A stretch of DNA of 64,000 bases from contig VWZW01006867.1 of NCBI GenBank assembly GCA_013397115.1, forward strand, positions 868,001-932,000, given 5' to 3'. This stretch comes from Edolisoma coerulescens. Taxonomy: Eukaryota; Chordata; Aves; Passeriformes; Campephagidae. Under the pieces are notes generated by a model. It had not been told where the DNA came from. It saw only the letters and a program-made list of their open reading frames with translations, and did not search any database. Positions 1 through 51,922 of this stretch are shown in pieces (the stretch's first letter is position 1; each line of letters begins with the position of its first letter). Position numbers and translations under genes: made by a program.

Positions 1-41189
<41,189 letters not shown>

Positions 41190-42463
41190 GCCTACTGCCG
41201 TTAACTGTGAATTTACTAATTTTGAAAGGGGTATTGGTTTCAAGGCCTATTTAAATATCCATGCATCTAGCTCAGTGCACTCTATTCTACATTAAATGTT
41301 GTGGTTCTGTTTTGTCAATTTGTCCACTTTTGTATTTTAAGTATTTTAATTTCAGTACAGAGAGAGGGGAAAAAAAACCAACAAAACTACTTTTTCCTTG
41401 AATGTGACACTGCCTCTCACATTTTTTTCTGTGGGCATCTGTGATCTTTGTTGGACTTGAGTTTGCAGAGTTTGTCGCCAAAATTTCCAACTGGAATTTT
41501 TTAGTGGGTTTTTTTTGCTGTTGAAACATCTTTGCAGAAGAGGGTTGCTAATCAGTTGATTTTAACCTTTAAGCACATAAACTCTTCATTCACTATGGCA
41601 TTTATTTTATTGTGCCAGAAAAGAGACAAACTACTGATCTGTCATCAGCCAGTGTTACTTCCCAAGCTGCCTTTCACAATTGGAAAGTTGTTCACGATTC
41701 TAGAAAGCCTGCCTCTTTGCAATTCACCAGCTTACTCAGGTTGGGAGAGTTCTTGCAGGCTGTTTGCCGTATCAACTGGATTGGATTTTGTGATTTTTGT
41801 TGCATACATTTTAGAGTATGTAACCACAGATTGCCAGGTGTTCACGTTTTATCCATTCATGATGCTGATTCAGCTGCATGCATAGAAACATTTATGGCAC
41901 AATTGGTAGTCTATCAAACAGGTCTTTTTTAGTTCTCCCTTTTGTGAAAAGAGTTGGGTGTAGATCCCAAACATTAATTGCACATTATCTAAGCACCACC
42001 TGTAATTGCATGTCTCACACGTTACCTTTTAATAGCAGATCACATCCACCAGTCTTCACTATTACAAATTGTATTGTCAAGTAATGTGTCAATACCTCTA
42101 TAAACTTCTAATTCCCAGCAAAAACAAAAATAAAAGAAAAAATGAAAAGTTTTGCTTCTTAGGAATTCTGGGGTACCTTCTGTCATCTTGTTTCCAGGCC
42201 TTACTTCTCTGGCATATAGACAGGCTTCACTATTAACAGAGTTCCTTGAGTGTATCCTGCTATTCAGGTTGATGTACTGTATTAGGATTTGTTGTATATT
42301 GTACGATACACACATTTTGATCTCATATGTAAATTTGCATTAATTGCTGACTAACAGCAGATATTCTATTTAATGGCTTCTTCTGGCTGTGGGATCATAG
42401 ATGTTTAACTGCATGGATGTATCTCTGCAGAATCAGAACTAGCAATTGTGTGATTTTTACACC

Positions 42464-42469
42464 AATAAA
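42464..42469 (+). terminator. REPS1: Candidate REPS1 poly(A) signal (proximal)
   Basis: AATAAA, with the U/GU-rich sequence TTTTGTTGATT beginning about 20 bases later, the usual arrangement for cleavage. Confidence 0.55.
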
Positions 42470-42881
42470 ACAGCACAATATTTTAATTTTGTTGATTCAT
42501 CTTTATCTGGGAATTGAAACTCATTCAAATAAGGGGGAGGGGTTTATTACAGGTTTGCAGGGAATTTTTTTGTGATTTTGTGGCATGTACAAGAAGTGGT
42601 TGGTCGTAATCTTTTGGCCATTTTCTTCCCTTATTTTTAGCTGTTGATCAGAAGTGATTCTCTTGGTAATCTGTGGCTATACTCCTTTTGTATCCCTCTA
42701 TAAGCAAATTTAATACAAATGTAATTTCTAAAAAGTAAATGTTAGTATTGACTTGGGTCAAATAGTTATAATTCTTCAGTCTTAATATCTGGTTCGATTT
42801 TCTTGAGAATTCTTTTAAAAATTAAAGATAAATCATCCTCTGTTAGCAGTCCTTAACATCACTGTCTCACTTCTGTGCATA

Positions 42882-42887
42882 AATAAA
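42882..42887 (+). terminator. REPS1: Candidate REPS1 poly(A) signal (middle)
   Basis: AATAAA followed by a T-rich stretch; a possible alternative end. Confidence 0.35.
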
Positions 42888-44493
42888 ATTTTCTTAATAT
42901 CTGCTTCCCTTCCAAAAGGATAGGTCAAGTCAGATTTACCACTGGTTATGCTGTTACGGTGAAAAACAAGTATTTCTCTTTTTGGTTATCATAAGCAGAC
43001 TGGATAATTGTGGTGAACTTTAACTACTATAACTACTCCAACATTTTTTCAAATGTCATGGAAGTGTTGCAGATGGTTTACGTATATAATCAGAAGCAAA
43101 ATTCTCTGGTATGAAAGAATGTTATAGTTGCATGAAAGATGGTAGTTTCTATTTGCATGTAAAGGGATTAAGAAGTGATAGATAAATGAGCACAAAGATG
43201 ACATATAAATTATATATAAACGGCAAGGCTTGGAATTCAGAAAACTATATGTAATAAGGGAAATGTGAAGAAAAACCCAGCAAAACAAATTAATGCCNAA
43301 ACTTTAAAGTTGATGGACCGATCACTTCTGTTGTAACTGACAAGTAGCAGGAACAGAGTGGGAAAAAGTTTTTCCCTTTTTAAGAAGTGGGAAAAGTGAG
43401 TCACTGCAGTTAAAGAATGTTGATCTTTTGAACCAACTGTATCTTGTCCATAGTTTATTTTAAAGTTTAAGATACATTTTTAAAATAGCACTATTTTCAT
43501 ATTAATATTTAAGTATTAAGCCTGTGTTTATAGCAACAGGATTCTTAAATCAGAATTTAACATTTTAAGCTTAAATGTAAAAAGCCTTTTACATTCAAAT
43601 GTTACATGTACATATGAATTTCTCTAACATCCCTATCTTTCTAGTAGAATGACAAGTTAGTGTCTGAAGTGAAGAACTTGGCAATCTGAACATTTTTGTG
43701 TCTTGCCAACAAGTCTATTTTTAAGAATTTTTGTGGATTACTTTTAATGCCTCATTCTGTACCTTTTAAACCAGTTTTTCATGATCAGAAGACCTTCTAA
43801 CTGAAAAGCTACTTAATGTCTTAAGAACATCTCTGCCAATGATGTTCAGAAGTTACCTCACTTAGTAATGTAACCCAACTTTAATCCCTTATAAAATTAT
43901 CTCCCTGTCTTCTCCATTTGTTTGATCTTGATCCAGCTACTTGATGCATTCTTTTTTATGAACTTAGATTGTAAGCTCTTTGGGGCAAGGAATTATGTAC
44001 AGTACAAAAGAGGTGCTCTCTCTATTGCAAGGATAAATGTAGACTACTAAATAGTATGGAGTGTGATTCATGTACCCAGCTGGGATGGATGGACAGCAGC
44101 ATGCCTTTCTGAAACACCTGGAAAATGTTTTTCTCTGGACTTTCTCATTGGAAAAGTGTGTCTTCTCGTTTGATTTGCGTTTCTTTTGTATCTCCTAATA
44201 ATGTGCCTCTTTCTTCATTCCACCTGCTTTGGAGTTGCTTTTTTCTCCATTCATTGCCTATCTTTGGACTGCAGAGGAGATTTCCAAAATGCAAAGGTAA
44301 AAAGCTGAAAAGACGCTTTGTTTTGAGCGGTATTCTAAGTCTATCCAATGTAAGCGAGTATTTTCAATTCTTTTGTACTTCACATGCACCTCATTTTCCT
44401 TGCAATTGTGATGAACTAGATGATCTCGTATTACTGAAAATGTCTTATGTGGGATAAACAAAGCTGAGGTTATAAAAACTTAAAACTAAAGAA

Positions 44494-44499
44494 AATAAA
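44494..44499 (+). terminator. REPS1: Candidate REPS1 poly(A) signal (distal)
   Basis: AATAAA followed within 15 bases by GTTTCTTGTGTG, a GU-rich downstream element. If used it gives a 3.3-kb 3' UTR. Confidence 0.4.
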
Positions 44500-44520
44500 T
44501 TTGCAGCATTGTTTCTTGTG

Positions 44521-47500
44521 TGACATGTCTCTGTCCCTTATGGATGGGCTGTGCTGTGTTTCCACTCTACATTCAGGGCAGAGTTGAGAATTACTCTTCT
44601 GGTTTCAGCTGTGCAGTTTGTCTCTAAATGTCACTTTTTGGGTGGCCTAGCCTTAATCACTTTTTTCTAAAATGGTAAAAAATAATAAATCACTGTCTCC
44701 TGACTCCCAGCTCATTCTAGTCTTAGTTTCTAGTGGAACATAGTTTCATGAAATTGTAATGTGTTGCAAAAGCACATTACTTCCCAAGTGAGTAATAACA
44801 ATGCAGTTCTTACTCTGTGTGGAAGATGAAAAAATAACTTGTGTATTTTTAAATATATTTGCATGCTTATGCAGCTTGTCTTGCCATGTATATTGATGCA
44901 CCAATCATTTATCATACAGCTCTCTAGAGGAAAACACATGAAAACCAAGGACTTTATTGTCTAATAACAAAAAAAAATATTAAATGCTATGTTCTCTTAA
45001 TAGTCTTAACGAACTAGAGATTGTATAGGAAAGATGTTGATAATGTCTATATACCAATAACCAAATGAGACAATACAGGGTTGTCCTGATAATTAGTACA
45101 CAAGCAAAATATAAACTTCACAGGAGTCTTTGAATTAATTGCTTGTGTTTGGGGGTGTGGGGGAAGTTTAATACTGTGTCATTTTCTTTCAGTTATATTT
45201 CTTTGAATTGGCAAAATGGACTTTAAAGGTGCAATTTCTGCTTTAAAGGTGGATTTTATGTTATTTTGTACCTAAAGCATATACTGATTGTACATTAGTT
45301 GTACCTGGTTGCACACTATTAGTGTGTTTCAAAGTGATTTCCCAGTACTTTTTTCCAGCTTACTGGTATATAGGTATTCAATGTCTTGCATGTAAATTAT
45401 TGTCCTAAACAGCCTTTGTTTAGTTATAATACTAAAAAATTTGGAATTGTGACTCTATAAAATACAAAGTTTGTGATATCACAGCTTAAATCCAAAGCTT
45501 TAAGAAGACTTTGTACTATTTATCACACTTCACCAGCATACAGAAAATCTACAGAAATCTAGATGAATTCAATTTCATCTCTGGTATAATATATTCTTGA
45601 CACTTTCACTCTTACAGATATTGATGCATTTGATCTGGAAGCAGCTGAAATTACTCTCGTTTTGACTAGTCTTGTTTATTAGAGGCCTACAAAATTAACA
45701 AAACATAAATAGTAAAAGCAATTTAAGCTGACTTGTCACCTGCCTTCATGGAAACCCAAATTTTGGCAGTACTGCTGTTGAACTATAGGTGACTGTATTG
45801 TTTCCCAATGGGTGGAGGAGCTCACGGAGGTCAGAGATACACTGTACTGTGCAGTGTACATACACTCTTTGGTGTATCCCTTGGAGCTGCAGTGATGCCT
45901 TTTGCTTTCTGTCACTTAACCTCAGAGGTCTGACTGCTTTTCTTTCTTTGGCTCAAGTACGGCTGCATTTAAACTGACAGAAGAGGGGATGGTCCATGGG
46001 GTGGAACACGTTCATTGTAAGAAACTGCACTCTGGATCAGGACTGTCTTCTGCAAGGAGCCTGTGGTTTTTGGTATCCAATCAAAAGGCAAGTAAGGAAC
46101 ACTAGCATTTGAAAGACCAGTTGCATATTGAGAAAATAAATCGATTTTGTATTGAAAATCGATTATTTCCCTGACAGCTGGGGGAGCAGGAAGTGGAATA
46201 AGCATTACAACAGCTGCTGTGATCACTCGCCTAAGGGCTTCTGAAGGCCTAGCATACATGACTGGCTGTGTCAGTTAGCCAGAAAGTTATGTATAGTAAG
46301 GAGCTTCAGCAATATATGATTTCTCTGCAGAAGTCAAAGGAAATACTTTGGGAATCCCTATGGTAACTTAGGTGTGTGTTTCATTAAGGTGCTGTGAAAT
46401 TCAGCACTCTACTAAGTGCTTTTGTGCCTTATTTTGCAAAGCTTGAGCTGATAAAAAGCTTGAGTTAGTTTAAGTATGGAAATACAGAGTACATTTCAAG
46501 AAAAAGAAAAGAATTTTGTAGGAAGTTGTAATTCATCGTATTCTATCAGAAAATGCAGAAGTGCCATGCCTCAAGCATGTCACTTGTTTTTTCTGTTACA
46601 TATCTTGCCTTTGGAAGAAGAATGCTTCAGTTTATAAGAAACCTTTCTTCTAGAGCTACAATCCATTGTCTTTCACTGCCCTCATGAAGGAACTTTTGTC
46701 ACCTGCCTTCTCAAAAGAAGGAACCAAGGATCATAGAAGAATCAAGAGGTCCTTTTGCTGTAGAAGGATACCTAAAACGAATGTGTTCCCTGGTTTACTC
46801 TGCACTTTGTCTTTCGGGATAAAGTAGTATCAAAGCAAGAATGGTCCTGTGGAAAAGCAGTATTAATTCACATGTCATTTTTTTCAAAAATAAGAGGGTG
46901 GTAATTTTGATGGATTCTATGGTTTTTACCACAGTGCTTCCATAGTGGACTTCCTAACCAAAAAACATGCTAAAATTGATAATGTCTCAGAACTTTTCAT
47001 GTCAAAAGTACCAATTTTGTCAGTGTTTTTTATCCTTTTTTCCTGTAGCTTTTTAGAACATTGATTTACTTTTAGGTTTTAAAACTTCATTTTTGAAAAT
47101 ACCTCTTCATATAGAATAGTAGAATTTTTTTTCTCAGTTGTGGAAAAGAATTCTATTAACTGATGTAAGGGGGGTTGCATTTCAACTGCCACAGCTCAAG
47201 ACTGTCCTGAACTGAATTTTAATCCAAAGTGAGTACTGTCTAAAATCAAAAGTAGGTGTAATTTCGATTGTAAGATAGGATTTTGGGTTTAAAATTTTCA
47301 TGAAGATGGCATGGATCTATTTTCTTTCACATATGCATTGCAATTCTGAGAGTTCTGTATAAATATTTCTTGTATTGGCACTTGCTTAACTCTTAGGCTG
47401 TATCTGTTCTAGTATTTTGGCTTGATGCTGCGATATTGCACTGATCAGGGTGATCAGATAATTTGCAAACTACTCATTCATTCACTCTGGTCCCCGCCTT

Positions 47501-47930
47501 TCAGTGTGTGGGGAATTATTTGTTCTTGGTTATTTCATGTTCTGGTTCTTGTTGGTTTAATATGATTAAAGAGCTGTAAGTTGGAGGTCTCATGTTAATC
47601 TTAGTATTTTTAAGTAGTGGGAAAATTAGGGTCTATTACAATGACTAATTTTTAAGATTCAAAATTTATATCTTAATATCAACTACTAAAAATATATGGT
47701 GTTTTGTTTTTTTTTTTTAACTTAGGCTAGAGAGATTTACAGCTCTTGTGGATGTGTACCACAAGCTTCTTTGTAAAGCTTTCTTTCAGCAAAGTTCAGT
47801 GCTGATACAGAAATCTGCCATGTCTGGTCTCATTGCAAACTCAATCCTTCCCAACGGAATACTCCTTAATTTCTTTGACATGTTTCCTTGGTGTTTTCCT
47901 GTTGCCTTCTGCTACCAGATGAGTCCCCGG
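44521..47930. other. Intergenic region between convergent genes
   Basis: AT-rich sequence with no recognised gene. A small perfect inverted repeat lies at 46139-46164. A 96-codon minus-strand open frame at 45969-46259 is unusually long for this composition, but matches nothing I know. Confidence 0.7.
46139..46164. repeat. Perfect 10-bp inverted repeat
   Basis: AATCGATTTT (46139-46148), loop GTATTG, then AAAATCGATT (46155-46164). With one bulged A the pairing extends about four more bases on each side. Confidence 0.7.
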
Positions 47931-48390
47931 GTCATTTCCGTAAGACTGCAGGTGTGCTCTAGTGTGGCCAGCATAGCTGAGAGTGGCAGAGGACCTTTGC
48001 CAGCACCTTGTCCCTCTGACCTTTGCATCTCATCCCAGTTTGCCAGGGACAAGCCTGGTACTGTCCCCCTCCCCCATCACATCTAGTGTAAAGCTCTGCC
48101 AGTGAGCCCTGCTACTTCTTGAGCAAAGACTCTCCTCCCTTGCTGAGAAGGATGAGTCCCATCTGATGCCAGCCTGCCTGGTGCTGCATAGGCCATCACA
48201 TTGTCAAAACCCCCAAAATGTTGGCAGTGACACCAGCCATGAAGCCATGTATTAATAGATTCAGCCCATCTGTTTCTTCCAATGTTGTTACCTTCAACTG
48301 GAAGTATGGAGGAGAATGTAAGCTGGGCCTCAGATTCCCCACAGTGATGCTGCAAAGAGCACCTTCTTTCAAGCACCAAACCCATTTATC
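47930..48390 (-). mobile_element. CR1 fragment with ORF1 esterase C-terminal remnant
   Basis: On the minus strand 48282-48083 reads a protein ending with SDGTHPSQQGRRVFAQEVAG and LTGRALH, then stop. This is the end of the SGNH-hydrolase (esterase) domain encoded by ORF1 of avian and reptile CR1 elements; the D-x-x-H pair of block V is intact (Asp codon 48161-48163, His codon 48152-48154). The sequence below 48083 looks like the ORF1-ORF2 junction region of CR1. The upstream part of the domain is not recognisable, so this is a truncated, dead copy. Confidence 0.65.
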
Positions 48391-48613
48391 AGTGTGAGTT
48401 TTTAAACCACAACACTGGCCTAAACTCACGCTGATAAATATATTAAACATTTAGTGTTAATACACTTCTATCTCCATGAACAGCTCTTCAGGAAACAACA
48501 TAATAGAAAAGAAGTTCATTTTCTGCAGCCACTTACATACTTTTCTAATTACAAAAATAATTGCGGAAGACTCCACAAATACGTTACAGTAGATTTTTTT
48601 TCTTTTCCTGCAG

Positions 48614-48764
48614 GAGCCCAGAAATGTGATTAGTTCATTACCACATAAAAGAGTTCAGTCTCTCAAAAGTCTTGCTACAAAATGTTCTTGTATGAATCCA
48701 GAAGTTAATAAGCACCCACCATTAATGGACTGTGTCAAAGACACAAAGTTGTATCCAGGAGGAG
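48614..48764 (+). other. Orphan exon-like block
   Basis: A long pyrimidine tract and TTTTCCTGCAG precede an open frame reading EPRNVISSLPHKRVQSLKSL and ending CVKDTKLYPGG plus one base before donor GTAAGA. It is 151 nt long, with good splice sites on both sides and no stop. I cannot name the gene. There is a faint likeness to the region after the F-box of ECT2L as I remember it, but ECT2L would be expected on the other strand here. It could be a relic or a chance exon. Confidence 0.3.
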
Positions 48765-50117
48765 GTAAGAGAAAAAGAATTTCTTAAATTTCTCAATTAT
48801 TTGCAATTAATGCATTTTTTGTGACTTGTAATTGCCCGTGGGCTTAAAGAGATTGAAGGGGCTAATTCTTACATAATTCTAAACAGCTGCTTGAGAAAGG
48901 TATTTGTTTATGTCTGTATCTCAAATTATATGCTCTGTCCTTGCATAAATTGCTACAGAAACAAGAGATCAAGACATCCAACACGTTTGTAAGTGATTTG
49001 AAATGTGTTTGAAATAACAAGCCTAAGCAGTTGGATGGCAGAGCCCAAAAATGGAAAAGAGCTGCCTCTAGTGTAGAATATTGAAACTCTGGGGTTGAAA
49101 GTGTGGTGTGGGACAAGTGTGCGTTACAATGCTGCAATACACTGCACTTGCTGGCAATAAGCTGCTAGTGAGCACAGAGCTCTGATCCTGCATCCAGGTG
49201 AGCTGCAAGAATATCATTTTGTTTGTACAACTGCAGCTCTACTAGTGACTTCTGCCACGCCTTGAAGGAGGCACGAGGCTAAAAGATGCTACTTTTTTCC
49301 TTGTTATTCAGAAGTCTGCCCAGAAACAAGACCATAGTGCTGATGTGAGAAAGTGCTGTGCAGAAATAATTGCCCAATTATTGGTCAAAGAGATGAGGGG
49401 GAAACAAACATCAGCCTTGGCTTCACTTTGTGAGAAGCTTGTTGTATTCGAGTTCTCTTAAGCTGATGTTGGATTTCACAACATCACAGGTACATACCCT
49501 GCTGCAGGCAGGGACTCCTAGGTACACTTAACCAGCATGCAAACTCCTAGAAAATCTCAGCAATGAAGGAGATAAACTGCGTAAAGAGCAAGAACAACCA
49601 CTGGAATCCCTCCTGGTTTGTAAATCGTGGAGATTTGCATGATAGGTGAGGCAGGGAATTTGAGGCTGAAGCTGTAGCCAGAGCACCCCATGGTGGTTAA
49701 ATGATCCTTCTGTCCCCAGAAGGCTTGGTGCTGCACAATCCAAAACTACATCTTGTGGCTGAAGAAGCCTCTTCTCCAAAGATGCCGAACAAAAGGAATC
49801 TTCTGTACACTGGCCACACACCCACTCTGGGCTGATGAAAGCTTTGTGTTCAGGTAGAATGATAAAGATTCCATTCCTTGTTCAGTAAGTGTAAATGGTG
49901 TAGAATCTGAATGTATTAACCTAAAAACTGAATATAAAATACATCTAGAACGAAAGGCATGGTTTGATGGACCAAGAAAGAAATTTTGTACCTAAAACCA
50001 GCCTGATTTTATACTAATACAGATTTTTTTTTTCTCTGACTGTGCACAGAAAGATGATACCAATTAATAGCAGCCTATTTACAACATCGGAGTAACTACA
50101 AAATTGAATATCCTCGA
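48765..50117. other. Intergenic, nothing recognised
   Basis: Mixed-composition sequence without a coding signal or repeat family that I can name. A 97-codon minus-strand open frame at 49528-49821 has no protein-like pattern. Confidence 0.65.
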
Positions 50118-51865
50118 TTTATTGAACAGTAACTATCTACCCAGTTTTGGAATTTCACAATACTTAATTTATATGGACTGCTAGCATCCATGCTAGTTTT
50201 AATTTGGTGACATTTTATAATTATTCACAGTAATGGAAAAAAGTAAACTCTGCAAACATTTGGACAATGTAGAACTCATCTTCCTAACACAGCCAAGCCA
50301 ATAGCAGCTTCTGTAAATGAAACATCATATATTTAAAACTTTTCACTTTATTAACAATAAGTTAATCTGAGGCATCACCAATCAACAAAACACTAAAGAT
50401 ACAGTGTGCAGATTGTCTGTGTAATGATCAGAAAGGCAACATTATCACTACCTTCATAAAAACTGGAGAAATGCCAATGAACTTATATACATGTACCATT
50501 TTCAACCATATGAACACTAAGCAGAAGAAATATACTTCCAAGTTTCTCCAATTTTTCTGTTAAGGCAATAATAAAAAGCACAGCATCACAATTAACTACA
50601 ACTCTAGATACTGAGCCCTGACATAATGCAGTGCTCAGAGGAATGTGCAAAATAAACACCTGGATTTGCACTTTGATTCTTTGTTGTGTAAAATTAAAAA
50701 ACAAACAACAACATAAAGTCACAACTCTTCTTGATTCCATTGTCAGGAAAAACAAAAGCAAAACTGGGAGAATCCAAACTGACAAAGATGTTCTCTCTCA
50801 GCCTGTGGTACCATTTGGAATATCTTGAGCATCTGCTAAATGTAGTTTTTGGCTGAAGCAAATCATTAAGGAGTAACGCTTTCACATACAGATAAGGCAT
50901 AAACAAGACAGCAGTGTTACATGAAACTCTGCTTACTCTGGGCTGTACACCAGTCCAGACAACCTCTGTTCTGGTGAATCCTATGCTAGTTCTCAACCAG
51001 TGGATTAATATTTCGCAATGAGACTTGAGCATTACATACCTCCAGCAATAGCCTGTGGATCAAGGGGGGTGGCAGATTATTTTTATCACTATTACATGAT
51101 ATTATTATCACATTCCACTTGTCCTCTTTATGAAGTCTACCTTAAGCAGCTTTCCACATATATGCAGGAAATGTAGATACCAGTGTAGGATCTTAAGCCC
51201 CAAAAACCAGAGCCTCACCTCCTCAATGCGTACAAAGTGTGTAACAACAGAAATAATCAGACTGCAGAGTAAACTGAGTGCTATGCTCTCCCACTGTCAT
51301 CCTGGCTTATCAAAAGCACAGTGTAAAAGACAAGCTGAGGCATTCAGCTTTATCTTCTTCTCTGTGGGCTAAGAGCACATTTGTTCAGTTACCTAAGCTC
51401 TGCTGAAGTATCTGACCCTAGAAATAAAAAATTAGGTCAGTTCACTCTTCCCAGTCAGATCAGTGATAAACAACCACACATGTTTCTAGAAAAAAACTAA
51501 AAGGAAATAGAATTCACTTATCGGAGGGACAGATGCTTCTGAATATTGTTGAAGGAATACTATGGATGTTCCAGAATGTCTCAATAACACGCATGTAGAA
51601 AGACCCTGCTGCGGATGGGCTTTGCCACTGACAACACATTGTGGTACACAAGTGGTACATGGTAGCTAAATAAATCACCAGATTAAAAAAGCAACCTGTA
51701 ATTAGATGTGTTAAAATCCAGTCACTTATGTATTGGAAGAACCTTAAAATCTATGCTGTATTATAGCAGTAATTTAAAAGAAAAGGCATTATTGAAGCAA
51801 TTTGACTCTTGTAAAGACATCAGTTACTGGGGCAATACACTGCAAGTTGATTATAGTTAATAATT
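50118..51865 (-). other. CCDC28A: CCDC28A 3' untranslated region (extent uncertain)
   Basis: AT-rich non-coding sequence downstream of the stop. Minus-strand AATAAA signals lie at 50352-50347 and 50123-50118; an ATTAAA variant (51870-51865) overlaps the stop codon itself. Confidence 0.5.
50347..50352 (-). terminator. CCDC28A: Candidate CCDC28A poly(A) signal
   Basis: TTTATT on the + strand, i.e. AATAAA on the minus strand, about 1.5 kb after the stop codon. Confidence 0.4.
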
Positions 51866-51922
51866 TTAATGCAAAATAAACATTTCAGGAAAAGGATACA
51901 TAGATGAATTCAGTTCTTCTAG
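51866..51922 (-). CDS. CCDC28A: CCDC28A last coding exon, divergent C-terminus
   Basis: Acceptor ATTGCAG precedes LEELNSSMYPFPEMFILH and a TAA stop at 51868-51866. LEELNSS matches the mammalian continuation of the coiled-coil, which confirms the exon; the following eleven residues do not match the mammalian ending (which continues IQKLHL... as I recall). Either this lineage uses a different end, or a further splice from near the ATG codon (weak donor AT|GTATCC) restores it. Confidence 0.8.
   Translation of the reverse strand, partial: LEELNSSMYPFPEMFILH

Larger units (their letters stand above)
41190..44520 (+). other. REPS1: REPS1 3' untranslated region (extent uncertain)
   Basis: AT-rich sequence with no coding signal follows the stop codon. 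The nearest good poly(A) signal at 42464 would give a 1.3-kb UTR; signals at 42882 and 44494 allow longer forms up to about 3.3 kb. A single N stands at 43298. Confidence 0.6.

Noticed and set aside
47748..48086. 112-codon plus-strand frame as a gene
   Set aside because: Its second half is the antisense of the CR1 fragment; the first half has no recognisable identity and no clear splice structure.
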